This document shows positions 53,629 to 62,214 of a stretch of DNA of 64,000 bases, piece by piece. The notes under the pieces are model-generated. The model was not told the DNA's origin and did not search any database. It saw only the letters and a program-made list of their open reading frames with translations. The stretch spans positions 186,001 through 250,000 of the forward strand of contig JBQNCN010000003.1 in assembly GCA_052169395.1 (NCBI GenBank). Reading direction: 5' to 3'. A program made the position numbers and the translations under genes. The DNA comes from Fimenecus sp052169395 (GTDB taxonomy: Bacteria > Bacillota > Clostridia > Oscillospirales > Acutalibacteraceae). The first letter of the stretch is position 1, and every line of letters starts with the position of its first letter.

Positions 53629-53690
53629 ATTTTTTATATTTTATATTTTATATATTTATATTATTTAAAATATAATACATTAATAAAATT

Positions 53691-55439
53691 TTAAAAAATT
53701 CTCTCAAATTGATTTTCATCAAAAATAGAGTTTTTTTCTTTTCTTAATGTATCTCCTTCAAGAGAACGATTTATCGCACATAAAATAGCCTTGACAGATG
53801 CAAAGTTGATATTATGAGAAATTCCCATTCCAAAATATATTCTTCCATTAGGAGCTTTAAGATTTATATAACAACAGCCTCTTGCATCCGCACCTTTGCA
53901 AATAAGGGCATGTTCACTATAATCTACAAATTTATATCCATTTATGCCTCCAAGGCTAAGTGCATTAAAAAATGCCTCAACAGGACCAGCACCTATTCCA
54001 TCTATTTTTGAAGGTTCTTTTTCACCGTACTTCAAAATTCCTGAAAAATGAACTCTTGTAAGCGCTTCATGCTCCAACTTTTCTTCAACAAAAGAATGAC
54101 TTAAAAGTTTATACGGTCCGACAACATTTCGATATTCATTTATAAATAATTCAAAAATTTCTTTAGCGGAAAGTTCTCTTTCGTTTTCATCGCAAAAAAC
54201 TTTTACAAGTTGTCCGAACTCAGCCTGCATATTTTTCGGCATTTTAAAGCCGAATTCACGCATAACAAAATCAACTCCACCCTTACCGCTTTGTGAATTT
54301 ATGCGTATTATAGGTTCATAATCTCGCCCTATATCTGCAGGATCAATAGGAAGATACGGAACATCCCACTTGCCAGTTTTATGTTTCAACATATAATTTC
54401 TGCCTTTGTTTATAGCATCCTGATGAGAACCTGAAAAAGCCGTAAACACAAGCTGTCCTGCATAAGGTTGCCGTGGATGGACACTCATCCCGGTTGCATT
54501 TTCATAAATTTCTCTAATATGATTTATATCTGAAAAATCCAACTTACAATCTATATTCTGCGTATACATATTAAGCGCAAGCGTTATTAAATCAACATTT
54601 CCCGTACGTTCTCCATTTCCAAAAAGAGTTCCTTCAACTCGCTCAGCACCCGCTAAAATTCCAAGTTCAGCCGATGCAACACCTGTACCTCTATCATTAT
54701 GCGGATGAAGAGAAATAATCGCATTTTTTTTACCTTTTAAATGTGTGCAAAAATATTCAATCTGATCCGCATACAAATTCGGCATAGAGCTTTCTACCGT
54801 AGACGGAAGATTTATAATAACCTTATTATTTTCATCAGCGGAAAGCGTTTCCAAAACACGATCGCAGATTTCAATACTATTGTAAAGTTCAGTTCCAGTA
54901 AAACTTTCAGGGGAATATTCATAGCGAATATTCATTGCAGGATATTTTTTTCGTTGCTTTTCAGCAAGGTCCTTAATAACTCTTGCGCCGTTTACCGCTA
55001 TGTCTATAATACCATCCATATCTTTCTCAAAAACCACCCGTCTTTGTAGCTCAGAAGTGGAATTATAAAAATGAATTATCACATTTTTAGCCCCTTCAAT
55101 AGCGGCAAAAGTTTTTTTTATAAGATGTGTTCTTGCCTGAACAAGAACTTGAATGTAAACATCATCAGGAATAAGATTTTCATCAATAAGTGTTCTCACA
55201 ACTTCATACTCCGTATCAGAAGCAGACGGAAACCCTACCTCAATTTCTTTTATGCCAATTTCACAAAGTAACTTAAACATAGAAAGCTTATTTTTCAAGT
55301 CCATAGGAGTTATCAATGCCTGGTTTCCGTCACGCAAATCTACAGAGCACCAAACAGGTGCTTTTTCAAGTCTCATCGACGGCCATTTCCTATTTAACAA
55401 CGGAATCGGTTCAAGCGGATAATATTTATTTGTTTTCAT
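53691..55439 (-). CDS. leuA: 2-isopropylmalate synthase (long form)
   Basis: The 582-residue enzyme has the DRE-TIM motif SVDLRDGNQALITPM near residue 32, EVGFPSASDTEYE, SLHPHNDRGTGVASAELG with metal histidines, and NGERTGNVDL. The C-terminal LeuA-dimer domain is shortened but includes the GAGPVEAFFNALS allosteric region. It condenses acetyl-CoA with 2-oxoisovalerate in leucine biosynthesis. Its size and the DLRDGNQAL start belong to the alpha-IPMS-like type 2 form. The gene is alone, with no other leu genes nearby. Confidence 0.95.
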   Translation of the reverse strand: MKTNKYYPLEPIPLLNRKWPSMRLEKAPVWCSVDLRDGNQALITPMDLKNKLSMFKLLCEIGIKEIEVGFPSASDTEYEVVRTLIDENLIPDDVYIQVLVQARTHLIKKTFAAIEGAKNVIIHFYNSTSELQRRVVFEKDMDGIIDIAVNGARVIKDLAEKQRKKYPAMNIRYEYSPESFTGTELYNSIEICDRVLETLSADENNKVIINLPSTVESSMPNLYADQIEYFCTHLKGKKNAIISLHPHNDRGTGVASAELGILAGAERVEGTLFGNGERTGNVDLITLALNMYTQNIDCKLDFSDINHIREIYENATGMSVHPRQPYAGQLVFTAFSGSHQDAINKGRNYMLKHKTGKWDVPYLPIDPADIGRDYEPIIRINSQSGKGGVDFVMREFGFKMPKNMQAEFGQLVKVFCDENERELSAKEIFELFINEYRNVVGPYKLLSHSFVEEKLEHEALTRVHFSGILKYGEKEPSKIDGIGAGPVEAFFNALSLGGINGYKFVDYSEHALICKGADARGCCYINLKAPNGRIYFGMGISHNINFASVKAILCAINRSLEGDTLRKEKNSIFDENQFERIF

Positions 55440-55460
55440 TATTTCCTCTGATGTACAAGT

Positions 55461-55484
55461 GCCGCCTGCCTATATGCAAGCGGC
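55461..55484 (-). promoter_or_regulatory. Hairpin in the leuA leader
   Basis: The short leader contains GCCGCTTGC/GGCAGGCGGC, a stable stem 21 nt upstream of the leuA ATG. The leader is too short for a T-box, which is the common leucine control in Clostridia. The hairpin may set mRNA stability or bind a repressor. Confidence 0.5.
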
Positions 55485-55502
55485 TAATTAATATTTAAAA
55501 TT

Positions 55503-55531
55503 ATTATAATTCCATAGCATTTCTATGTCAA
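55503..55531 (-). promoter_or_regulatory. Consensus leuA promoter
   Basis: TTGACA and TATAAT on the minus strand are 17 bp apart, about 64 bp before the start codon. Confidence 0.88.
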
Positions 55532-55592
55532 ACAAAATTATTTCAATATATATATTTATTACATAAAAATATTTGATATATTTTAAATTATG

Positions 55593-55621
55593 TTGACACA
55601 ATCATTAAATCTTGTTATATT
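55593..55621 (+). promoter_or_regulatory. Promoter of the fused ABC protein gene
   Basis: TTGACA and TATATT are 17 bp apart, 33 bp before the ATG at 55655. The promoter is divergent from leuA. Confidence 0.82.
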
Positions 55622-55654
55622 CAAAGTGTAATATTGTATTAATAAGGGCTAAAA

Positions 55655-58600
55655 ATGCTTGAACTAAAAAATATTGTAAAAACCTATATAACAGGTGTTG
55701 AAACTGTAGAAGCACTAAAAGGAATAAATCTCAAATTTAGAAAATCAGAATTTGTGTCTATTCTGGGTCCATCAGGATGTGGAAAATCAACCATGCTTAA
55801 TATTTTAGGCGGTCTTGATCAATACACTTCCGGTGATTTAATTATTAACGGAAAATCCACAAAAGATTTCAGTGACAGAAACTGGGATACATATCGAAAT
55901 CACTCCATCGGCTTTGTATTTCAAAGCTATCAGCTTATTCCTCATGAAACGGTACTGAAAAACGTTGAACTTTCATTAACCCTTTCAGTCGTAAATAAAT
56001 ATTTAAGAAAAAAAAGAGCTAAAAACGTTCTTGAATTGGTAGGGCTTGGAGATCAGCTAAAAAAATATCCGTCAGAACTCTCTGGTGGTCAAGCACAAAG
56101 AGTTGCCATTGCAAGAGCGCTTGTAAATGATCCCGAAATTATACTGGCAGATGAACCGACAGGCGCTCTCGACACTAAAACAAGTGTCCAAGTAATGGAA
56201 CTTTTAAAAGAAATTTCTAAAGATAAGCTTGTTCTTATGGTAACTCACAATCCAAAGCTTGCAGAAAAATATTCCACAAGAATCATAAATATTTTAGACG
56301 GTGAAATAACCGGAGATTCAAATCCTTTAAATGAAAACGAATATATAGAAGAAAAAAAAGCTGATGACACCACAAAAAAAGAAAGAAAAACAGCAATAAA
56401 ACCTTCTATGAGTCTTGCTACAGCATTTTCTCTTTCTGCAAGAAATTTATTTACTAAAAGAGGACGAACCATTCTTACTATTTTTGCAGGCTCAATAGGA
56501 ATAATAGGAATTGCATTAATTTTTGCAATTTCAAACGGAACAACCAATTACATAAATTCAATTCAAGAAGAAACCCTTTCACAATACCCACTAATGGTGC
56601 AAAAAGAAAGCCAAGACTATTCTTCTCTTATTTCTCTTTTATCAAAAAAGCCCAGTGGAAATACACATGACAACAATGCTGTATACCAAAACACAAAAAC
56701 AACAGAAATGCTGTCAGGAATGTTAAGCCCTCAAAAACAAAAAAATGACTTAAAATCATTTAAAGACTTTTTAAATAAAGAAACTGAACAGGGCGGTTCG
56801 CTTGCAAAAGCAATTTCTGGAGTAAGCTACACTTACAATCTTCCTCTTGTTGTTTATACAAAAGATGCAAATCAAAATATTGCCAATACCGATCCGATGA
56901 AACTTGTTACAAACTATATTTCAAATTCGCAAGGCTTATCTACCGATATGATTTCACAATTCATGTCATCTTCCGCAACATTTGACACTTCAATGTATTC
57001 AACCTTCAGACAAATGATTCCGGGAGCTCCCGGCACTCTTTATTCAGATGTATATAAAAATCAATATGATATTCTATACGGTCATCTTCCTGAAAAATCA
57101 GATCAGGCAGTGCTTGTTTTAGGTGCAGGGAATGAACTTGATGACTTTACACTTTACAGCCTTGGATTACTTACAGCCGATGAAATTAAAGCTCAAATGA
57201 ACGGAGCCAAAAATGAAACTCAACGTTCATGGAGTTATGAAAAAGTCGTAAATCAAAACTACCGTGTTGTTATAAATTCCAGTTGTTTTGAAAAAGATTC
57301 TTCAACCGGACTATATAAAGATTTAAGAAACAGTGATGCCGGTCTCACAAAACTTTACAATAACGGAATCGAACTTAAAATAGTCGGTATAATTAAAGCA
57401 AAAGATGAAAACATCTCACAAGCAGGTGTACTTTACACTGAAGAACTTTACACAAAAATTATACAAAGTTCTCAAAACTCAGATGCAATAAACGAACAAA
57501 AAGCCAATCCGTCAAAAGATATTTTGACAGGTCTTCCCTTTAAAAATGAAAACAGTTCTGACACAGAAAAGGCTGTCGGCTTTAAATCATATGTCAAATC
57601 ACTTTCAGTAGATGAAAAAGCCGTTCTTTATAAAAAAATAAATAAAAGTAAAACCATAACAACAAAAAAGACCGTTGAAGTTGAAGTAAACAATCAAAGT
57701 CCAAATTATAGCCGAATAGAATTGGACGACCTTACAGAAGAACAACTTAACGCCATAATTTCATATATTGCTTCCAATTACGGCGTATCTCCAGAATTTA
57801 TAAAAAGATATATGAACAATATGTCTCAAGAACAACTTCAAAAATTCTTTTCAGAATATGTTGAAAAAATAAATTCGGGCGAAATGGAAATGCCGGAAGA
57901 ATTAAAATCAGTTTTTGAAAAAAGCTCCTCTACAACAGAACAACAAACTATAACATCAACCGTTTCTGCTGATGATGTCCCTGCCAGTCAGCTTGCTACA
58001 GAACTTGAAAAGCTGTTAAATTCAAAAAGCGATAAAATCCTTGCAGAATATTACAACAAATACGTTAAATTTTCTGATTCAACTTATGAAAAAAATCTTA
58101 CAACACTCGGTTTTACAGATCTCAACGATCCATCTTCAATAAATATATATGCAAGTTCATTCAAAGATAAAAAAACGATTTCAACAGCTATTGATAAATA
58201 CAATAATTCAAAGGATACCAACAGTAAAATCAAATACACCGATTATGTTGCAATGATAATGGGTTCTGTAACATCCATAATAAATGCTGTAACATATGTA
58301 CTTATAGCCTTTGTCGCAATTTCTCTGATTGTTTCATCAATTATGATTGGCGTTATAACTCTTATATCTGTTCAGGAACGCACAAAAGAAATCGGTATCT
58401 TGCGTGCAATAGGCGCTTCAAAGCGAAACATCTCAAGCATGTTCAATGCTGAAACAATGATAATCGGAGTGTCTTCAGGCATTTTCGGTATGATTATTTC
58501 ATATATTTTATGTATACCGATAAATCTTATAATACACAAAATAACCAATATAAAAACTCTTAATGCTGTCATTCCATGGCAAGCAACAATAGTGCTTATT

Positions 58601-58693
58601 ATTATAAGTGTCCTTTTAACTCTTATTTCCGGCATAATTCCGTCACGCTCCGCAGCAAAAAAAGATCCTGTAGAGGCTCTTAGAACTGAATAA
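55655..58693 (+). CDS. MacB/LolCDE-type ABC transporter, ATPase and FtsX-like permease fused
   Basis: The 1012-residue protein starts with an ATPase of the MacB/LolD class (GPSGCGKSTMLN, VFQSYQLIPHETV, LSGGQAQRVAIARAL, ILADEPTGALD; residues 1-225). A linker and the first transmembrane helix follow (about 275-297), then a large extracytoplasmic domain (about 300-870) and three helices at the end (about 870-1005) containing the FtsX motif QERTKEIGILRAIGASKRNI. Such Gram-positive fusions move or sense extracellular lipophilic compounds or peptides by mechanotransmission. No adjacent two-component system or partner protein is seen. The ribosome site is weak. Confidence 0.9.
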   Translation: MLELKNIVKTYITGVETVEALKGINLKFRKSEFVSILGPSGCGKSTMLNILGGLDQYTSGDLIINGKSTKDFSDRNWDTYRNHSIGFVFQSYQLIPHETVLKNVELSLTLSVVNKYLRKKRAKNVLELVGLGDQLKKYPSELSGGQAQRVAIARALVNDPEIILADEPTGALDTKTSVQVMELLKEISKDKLVLMVTHNPKLAEKYSTRIINILDGEITGDSNPLNENEYIEEKKADDTTKKERKTAIKPSMSLATAFSLSARNLFTKRGRTILTIFAGSIGIIGIALIFAISNGTTNYINSIQEETLSQYPLMVQKESQDYSSLISLLSKKPSGNTHDNNAVYQNTKTTEMLSGMLSPQKQKNDLKSFKDFLNKETEQGGSLAKAISGVSYTYNLPLVVYTKDANQNIANTDPMKLVTNYISNSQGLSTDMISQFMSSSATFDTSMYSTFRQMIPGAPGTLYSDVYKNQYDILYGHLPEKSDQAVLVLGAGNELDDFTLYSLGLLTADEIKAQMNGAKNETQRSWSYEKVVNQNYRVVINSSCFEKDSSTGLYKDLRNSDAGLTKLYNNGIELKIVGIIKAKDENISQAGVLYTEELYTKIIQSSQNSDAINEQKANPSKDILTGLPFKNENSSDTEKAVGFKSYVKSLSVDEKAVLYKKINKSKTITTKKTVEVEVNNQSPNYSRIELDDLTEEQLNAIISYIASNYGVSPEFIKRYMNNMSQEQLQKFFSEYVEKINSGEMEMPEELKSVFEKSSSTTEQQTITSTVSADDVPASQLATELEKLLNSKSDKILAEYYNKYVKFSDSTYEKNLTTLGFTDLNDPSSINIYASSFKDKKTISTAIDKYNNSKDTNSKIKYTDYVAMIMGSVTSIINAVTYVLIAFVAISLIVSSIMIGVITLISVQERTKEIGILRAIGASKRNISSMFNAETMIIGVSSGIFGMIISYILCIPINLIIHKITNIKTLNAVIPWQATIVLIIISVLLTLISGIIPSRSAAKKDPVEALRTE

Positions 58694-58715
58694 TTGAAAT
58701 AAAATTTATCAAAAG

Positions 58716-58747
58716 ATAGCAAACTGCGAAAGCTGTTTGCTATTTTT
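58716..58747 (+). terminator. Terminator of the fused ABC gene
   Basis: The stem ATAGCAAAC/GTTTGCTAT with a GC-GAAA-GC tip is followed by a T run. Confidence 0.88.
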
Positions 58748-58861
58748 AATAAAAATATTTCTTAATTTTTGTATATTTCATCAATAGAAAACAAGGTTTA
58801 AAATGGTATAATTAAATTGATAAAATGTACAATTGTTTTTAATAAATAGGTGGTGGAATTT

Positions 58862-59839
58862 ATGAAAAGGGAAATTAAGATAAGAAGAACAATTATTACG
58901 GTTTTTATATTAAGCATAATTATTTTTGCAACATATATAGTAAATGCCTCCACCATAAAGGGAGGCAGGCAATGCATAACCTTAACGGGAGATAATGTAG
59001 TTGATTTGGGACAGGATTGCTACTATGTCAAGGTTCCCATAGGCACAAGCGGTCAGCTTCAATATACTCTCAATGAGGTTGACGGAATACAGCCCGAAGG
59101 CAAAGCTGTTTTTTATAACAGAAAACAAAATCAAAATATTTTAACTCTTTCAAAGGACGGAAAATATACGGCGAAAGAATACGGAAAGCAACGCATAGAT
59201 ACTTATTATATTAATTACTCAAAAAAAAGTGAAAAATTAAAGCCTATATTAAAAAGCAAATCTGTTTCACCTGTTGGAGGTTGGCGTGAAATAGAAATAG
59301 AGGTGGTTGATAAAAACGGAAACTCCGTTGAAGAAATACCGTTTTACAGGCTGTATAATCCGAAAAGCGGAAAGTATGTATTTACAAGATTTATGACTGA
59401 AAAAGATAAACTTATCAAAAAGGGTTATAAGGATGAAGGCACAGCCTGGCAGATGGCAACAGACACAGGTTATATTAAAGCAAAAGAAAAATTTGGTGAA
59501 AATAAAAAGGTTGAAACCAAACATCAAAACACAAAAAATCCGAAAAAATCGCTTGACAAGGGAAGAACTTACGGAGTGGAACAATTTGAAAATATATTAA
59601 CCAAAGACCGAGTGTTTACAAATGTTATAGACGAACGAAACTCTCTTGTTCAGAAAAAGCTTTGGAGAATGGTTGAATATAACTCATACAGCAAGTCCGA
59701 ATATGAAACGCCGGTTTACAGACTTTATCAAAAAAAGGGTCTTAAGGGAGCTCATTACTACACGACAGATGAAAAAGAAAAAAATCAGCTTGTCGCCTCG
59801 GGCTGGAAAGATGAGGGAATTGCATTTTATACTAAATAA
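58862..59839 (+). CDS. Secreted/anchored protein with DUF5648-type repeats
   Basis: The 325-residue protein has an N-terminal signal anchor (about residues 9-27), a beta-rich middle, and two copies of a repeat with the pattern YRLY-x-G-x(4)-FT/YT-x(3)-EK-x(4)-GYKDEG: one at about residues 160-200 (FYRLYNPKSGKYVFTRF) and one at the C-terminus (YRLYQKKGLKGAHYYTTDE ... GWKDEGIAFYT). These match the DUF5648 repeat of secreted Gram-positive proteins, probably a carbohydrate- or wall-binding lectin-like module. The ATG at 58862 sits behind AGGTGG. Function unknown. Confidence 0.75.
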   Translation: MKREIKIRRTIITVFILSIIIFATYIVNASTIKGGRQCITLTGDNVVDLGQDCYYVKVPIGTSGQLQYTLNEVDGIQPEGKAVFYNRKQNQNILTLSKDGKYTAKEYGKQRIDTYYINYSKKSEKLKPILKSKSVSPVGGWREIEIEVVDKNGNSVEEIPFYRLYNPKSGKYVFTRFMTEKDKLIKKGYKDEGTAWQMATDTGYIKAKEKFGENKKVETKHQNTKNPKKSLDKGRTYGVEQFENILTKDRVFTNVIDERNSLVQKKLWRMVEYNSYSKSEYETPVYRLYQKKGLKGAHYYTTDEKEKNQLVASGWKDEGIAFYTK

Positions 59840-59944
59840 TTCCGATTTATTAAGCGTTTATATTTTTAAGTAAGTGATACCAATGTGCAATTAAAAGTCA
59901 ATAATAAAAATAAAATGAAAATATATTATAATAAAGGATATATT

Positions 59945-60285
59945 ATGAAAAATTTAAATTCTCCAACTTAAAAAATAATAATTATAGCCTTTAGTATTTT
60001 TCCATAATATTCCTTGCCTGGTTCGGCAGCTTCTGATACAAATATTATGCAGATCATGACGAAGCGATGACTTATGTATATCCTGATAACGATAAAACGG
60101 TTAAATATTATTGGGACAAGGAGCACAGTCATTTATACACATATGACAAAACAAGATTCGGAAAAAAGACATCTTTTCTTGCTCCCGATGAAAAATTCAG
60201 AGTTTCTCCCAAAGAAGAAGAAAAACTAAGAGAAGATCACAAAAAGGCTTCAAAAGAGGGAAAAATCATACAAATAGGCAGTTGA
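59945..60285 (+). pseudogene. Decayed gene for a small membrane-anchored protein
   Basis: An ATG at 59945 with a good ribosome site (AAAGGA) opens MKNLNSPT and then stops at TAA (59969-59971). Past it, the same frame gives KIIIIAFSIF. A one-base loss in a T run near 60000 shifts the frame to SIIFLAWFGSF, then a TGA stands where a Trp codon would fit, and the frame continues to the end as YKYYADHDEAMTYVYP to GKIIQIGS. Put together it reads as one protein of about 113 residues: a membrane anchor plus a charged, Tyr-rich domain. Two stops and a frameshift mark it as a pseudogene. The 73-codon remainder (from 60067) has no good ribosome site. Confidence 0.7.
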
Positions 60286-60293
60286 TGCAAATA

Positions 60294-60328
60294 AAAAATA
60301 ACCGTCGGATTTCGACGGTTATTTTTAT
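60294..60328 (-). terminator. Bidirectional terminator between the pseudogene and queH
   Basis: The stem AAAAATAACCGTCG/CGACGGTTATTTTT around GATTT abuts the queH stop codon. Confidence 0.9.
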
Positions 60329-60898
60329 TTATCTTATTTCTTCAAATTCAGCTTTTTGTCTTTTAATTTGCTTTGTATATCTGTCCTCTTCGGAATATAT
60401 ACAGCCGCAGTATTTTTGCATATAAAGCCCAAGCTCCCTTGCCCTTTGATTGCCCTCTCTGAAATTTACTCTGAAATCTCTATACAGAAATTTCACATTA
60501 TATTTTTCAGCAAAGCTCTCGGCAGCCTTTTTCATAAGCTCGTGATTTTGATACACGCTTGCAAAAAGCGTTGAAGTAAAGGCCTCATAGTCGTTTTCAG
60601 CCGCATATTTGGCAGTCTGCTCAAGCCTTGTTTCATAGCAATAGCTGCAACGATTTAAAATATCTCCCACGGTATTTTTAACAAATTCACGCAGCCCATA
60701 ATCCTCTTTTATTATAAGCTCCATATTTATATTTTCAGCATGAGAAATAAGGCAATTTCGCCGTGCTTCATATTCCTTCCACGGATGAATATTTGGATTA
60801 AACCAGAATGCAACCGGCTCTATTCCCTCTTTCCGAAGCGGCTCCACACACGAAACGGAGCACGGCGCACAGCAGCAATGCAAAAGAACTCTATTCAA
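60329..60898 (-). CDS. queH: Epoxyqueuosine reductase QueH
   Basis: The 189-residue protein starts with VLLHCCCAPCSVSCVEPL and has NRCSYCYETRLEQTA near residue 93 and QKYCGCIYSEEDRY near residue 165, the cysteine and aspartate pattern of QueH (DUF208). It reduces epoxyqueuosine to queuosine in tRNA anticodons and replaces the cobalamin enzyme QueG in many anaerobes. The start is TTG at 60898, with GGAGAGG 5 nt upstream. Confidence 0.93.
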   Translation of the reverse strand: MNRVLLHCCCAPCSVSCVEPLRKEGIEPVAFWFNPNIHPWKEYEARRNCLISHAENINMELIIKEDYGLREFVKNTVGDILNRCSYCYETRLEQTAKYAAENDYEAFTSTLFASVYQNHELMKKAAESFAEKYNVKFLYRDFRVNFREGNQRARELGLYMQKYCGCIYSEEDRYTKQIKRQKAEFEEIR

Positions 60899-60972
60899 AA
60901 TTCCTCTCCAAAATTATTATAAAATATTATCATAAGATAATCTTAGGGTATTTAAGAATATCCTTTTAATTA

Positions 60973-62175
60973 TTAAATAAATTTCTTAACGCATTCAACA
61001 AAATTATCAATCACATAAGAAATCATTTCATCCGTAAGGCAGGTATGAAGCGGCAGAGTTATTTCATTTTTATAAAAATTATAAGCATTGGAAAAATCCT
61101 CAATTTCAAATCCCATATTTTTATAAGCCGTCAAAAGCGGAAGCGGCTTATAATGTACATTGCATGCCACATCACGCTTTGCCATTGAAGTTATAATTTC
61201 ATTTCTGTCCTCAAGCGAAATATTCGGAATCCTTGTTATATAAAGATGTCCCGATGAGGAATAATCAGTTCCGTAATGCTCAAGCACGGATATACCCAAA
61301 GGCTTAAAAGCATCGTCATATTTTTTTATTATTTCTCGTCTTTTCAAAAGCATTGCATTATATCTTTCAAGCTGTGCAAGCCCTATTGCAGCGGTAATAT
61401 CAGTCATATTACACTTATAATAGGCTCCTAAAACATCATATTCCCAAGCACCAACTGTTGTTTTTGAAAGAGCATCCTTACTTTGACCGTGAAGAGATAA
61501 AAGCTGAAGCTTCTTATAAATTTCTTCATTATCAACTCCGTTAATTTTATTCCATGTAAGCGCACCGCCCTCAGCAGTAGTTAAATTTTTTACCGCATGA
61601 AATGAAAATGAAGAAAAATCTGCAATGCTACCGATCTTTTTACCATGATATTCAGCACCGAATGAGTGTGCAGCATCCGCCATTATTGCAATTCTGCCGA
61701 GTGACTCCTGAATTTTACCACAAGGCTTAAACAGACTTTTTTTAGCCTCCGCAATTTCAAAAAGTCTATTGTAATCACAGGGCACACCTGCTATATCAAC
61801 AGGAATAATCGCCTTTGTTTTTTCGGTTATTTTATCTGCAAGTCTGTCATAATCAATCTCAAGAGAATTTTTCTTGGTGTCAACAAGTACAAGCTTTGCT
61901 CCTATATGTGCCACTACCGATGCGGAAGCAGTGTAAGTATATGCAGTTGTAATGACCTCATCATCTTCGGTAAGCCCCAGAACACGCAAAGCCATTTCAG
62001 CACAGGCAGTCTGAGAATTAAGGCATACAGTTCTTTTTACCCCACAATATTCAGCTATTTTATTTTCAAATTCTTTCGTCTTGGGTCCTGTGGTTATCCA
62101 ACCTGATTTTAAAACCTCAATAACTCCGTCAATTTCAGATTGACTTATATCAGGAGGTGAAAACTGAACTTTCAT
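60973..62175 (-). CDS. DegT/DnrJ/EryC1/StrS-family aminotransferase
   Basis: The 400-residue PLP enzyme has GWITTGPKTKEFENKIAEY near residue 28, the PLP-phosphate region LNSQTACAEMALRVLG, the aspartate in MADAAHSFGAEYHG and the Schiff-base lysine in FSFHAVKNLTTAEGG. These enzymes make amino-sugar nucleotides (for example 4-amino-4-deoxy-L-arabinose- or bacillosamine-type) for surface polysaccharides. Its sugar substrate cannot be read. It follows the LCP gene with a 39-bp gap, so both may serve surface glycopolymers. Confidence 0.9.
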   Translation of the reverse strand: MKVQFSPPDISQSEIDGVIEVLKSGWITTGPKTKEFENKIAEYCGVKRTVCLNSQTACAEMALRVLGLTEDDEVITTAYTYTASASVVAHIGAKLVLVDTKKNSLEIDYDRLADKITEKTKAIIPVDIAGVPCDYNRLFEIAEAKKSLFKPCGKIQESLGRIAIMADAAHSFGAEYHGKKIGSIADFSSFSFHAVKNLTTAEGGALTWNKINGVDNEEIYKKLQLLSLHGQSKDALSKTTVGAWEYDVLGAYYKCNMTDITAAIGLAQLERYNAMLLKRREIIKKYDDAFKPLGISVLEHYGTDYSSSGHLYITRIPNISLEDRNEIITSMAKRDVACNVHYKPLPLLTAYKNMGFEIEDFSNAYNFYKNEITLPLHTCLTDEMISYVIDNFVECVKKFI

Positions 62176-62214
62176 ATTATTTCCTTTTCTTAAAATATAC
62201 TATCTTAAGCAAGC

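Noticed and set aside
59969..60036. Stop codons in the small membrane-protein gene read as recoding (for example selenocysteine at TGA)
   Set aside because: A TAA and a frameshift occur in the same short stretch and no SECIS-like hairpin follows the TGA, so simple decay explains it.
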